The position numbers were made by a program, and so were the translations under genes. From Pseudomonadota bacterium (lineage in GTDB: Bacteria > Pseudomonadota > Gammaproteobacteria > Steroidobacterales > Woeseiaceae), in assembly GCA_022563195.1 (NCBI GenBank), contig JADFNV010000029.1, positions 1-36,518 of the forward strand: a stretch of 36,518 bases of DNA. The letters run 5' to 3'. The notes below the pieces were generated by a model. It saw only the letters and a list, made by a program, of their open reading frames with translations. It did not search any database and was not told the origin of the DNA. Of the stretch, positions 36,068 to 36,518 are shown piece by piece. How positions within the stretch are numbered: position 1 is the stretch's first letter; each line of letters starts with the position of its first letter.

Positions 36068-36518
36068 TCAGTCTGTCACGCCGAACGGGATGCGCTTCAT
36101 AGCAAGTTGTCCATTACTCATCACGAGCAGAACATCCTGCAGCGCCCGGATATCTTCCAGCGGATTGGCAGGGACAACGATCATGTCGGCTTCGAACCCC
36201 TCCGCGATGCGCCCGGTGCGATCATCGACCTGCAGCAACTCCGCTGAATTCACGGTGCCCGCCTGCAGCGCCTCGAAATGGCTCATGCCAATTTTCACGA
36301 AGGTTTCAATCTCCATGGAAATGCGATTGATTGATTCCGCCTCGTAATAGTTATCCGCGCCGGTGGCGAATTTGACACCGAGCCTGTACGCCTCGCGCAT
36401 CACTCCTTCGAGTTGCGGCACCATGTGCCTGCCGCGCAGGCGCAATACGTAGTTGAATCGCTCCTCGACCAGATCTTCTATAGTTACGTGTGTCGGCACG
36501 AACCCGGTGCCGCGCTCC
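36068..36518 (-). CDS. amidohydrolase family protein (partial, C-terminal about 149 residues)
   Basis: This is the C-terminal part of a metal-dependent amidohydrolase (imidazolonepropionase/prolidase-like group). The frame runs off the right edge, and the residues before the visible part (ERGTGF, then PTHVTIEDLVEERFN) continue the domain, so no start codon is in the window. Visible marks are GVKFATGADNYY, where the Asp is the last metal ligand, the GMSHFEALQAGTVNSAELLQ helix, and GRIAEGFEADMIVVPANPLED, the return to the beta-sandwich that closes the family. Similar exported members act on dipeptides or lactams. A signal peptide, if any, is outside the window. Confidence 0.9.
   Translation of the reverse strand, partial: ERGTGFVPTHVTIEDLVEERFNYVLRLRGRHMVPQLEGVMREAYRLGVKFATGADNYYEAESINRISMEIETFVKIGMSHFEALQAGTVNSAELLQVDDRTGRIAEGFEADMIVVPANPLEDIRALQDVLLVMSNGQLAMKRIPFGVTD

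Overview
The window looks like chromosomal DNA of a free-living gammaproteobacterium. The evidence is the glyA-nrdR-ribD-ribE-ribB order, a PurL of about 1,300 residues with a fused amidotransferase, an EttA-type ABC-F protein, a DUF1820 protein and a T6SS-type FHA protein. Several predicted exported hydrolases (DUF885 lipoprotein, sortilin/BNR-repeat protein, amidohydrolase) recall marine sediment lineages such as Woeseiales, but this placement is inference. No rRNA, tRNA, CRISPR array or intact insertion sequence was seen.

Layout. (1) 1-17,250 is ordinary core sequence: a minus-strand run of an HDAC-like deacetylase, glyA, nrdR, ribD, ribE and ribB (cut by the left edge); divergently, ettA and two small hypothetical genes; then purL, a DUF1820 gene, an FHA gene, and a tight maoC-citE-acsA operon. 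(2) 17,250-21,550 is a regulatory and accessory stretch: an exported truncated haemoglobin, an unusual ATPase/GNAT-like/winged-helix regulator, a two-gene DUF6036 nucleotidyltransferase module with a perfect 24-bp palindrome at its 5' end, and a DUF6491 lipoprotein. (3) 21,887-25,731 is an AT-richer catabolic operon (about 43% GC in a sampled block): VOC enzyme, FAH-family hydrolase, and a self-sufficient CYP116B/P450RhF-type monooxygenase whose start codon appears lost by a 1-nt frameshift. (4) 25,805-28,924 encodes a large, very GC-rich (about 67% in a sampled block) BNR-repeat protein. (5) 29,058-33,970 is a GC-rich, translationally coupled five-gene cassette (SDR, 3-hydroxyacyl-CoA dehydrogenase, two cyclase-family hydrolases, aldehyde dehydrogenase). 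(6) 34,197 to the end returns to host-like composition with a DUF885 lipoprotein and a partial amidohydrolase.

The most striking structure is a pair of 115-bp direct repeats (about 84% identical) at 28,940-29,054 and 33,980-34,094 that bracket the five-gene cassette. Each repeat carries a matching sigma-70-like promoter (TTGACA, 17 bp, TAGCCT) with an imperfect palindromic operator over the expected start site, reading into the BNR-repeat gene and the cassette respectively. A divergent promoter beside the right copy, with a similar operator, reads into the DUF885 gene. This suggests the BNR-repeat and DUF885 genes were once a divergent pair sharing one control region, and that the cassette was placed inside that region. 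All three units may therefore answer to one repressor-type regulator, possibly IclR-like, that is not encoded in this window.
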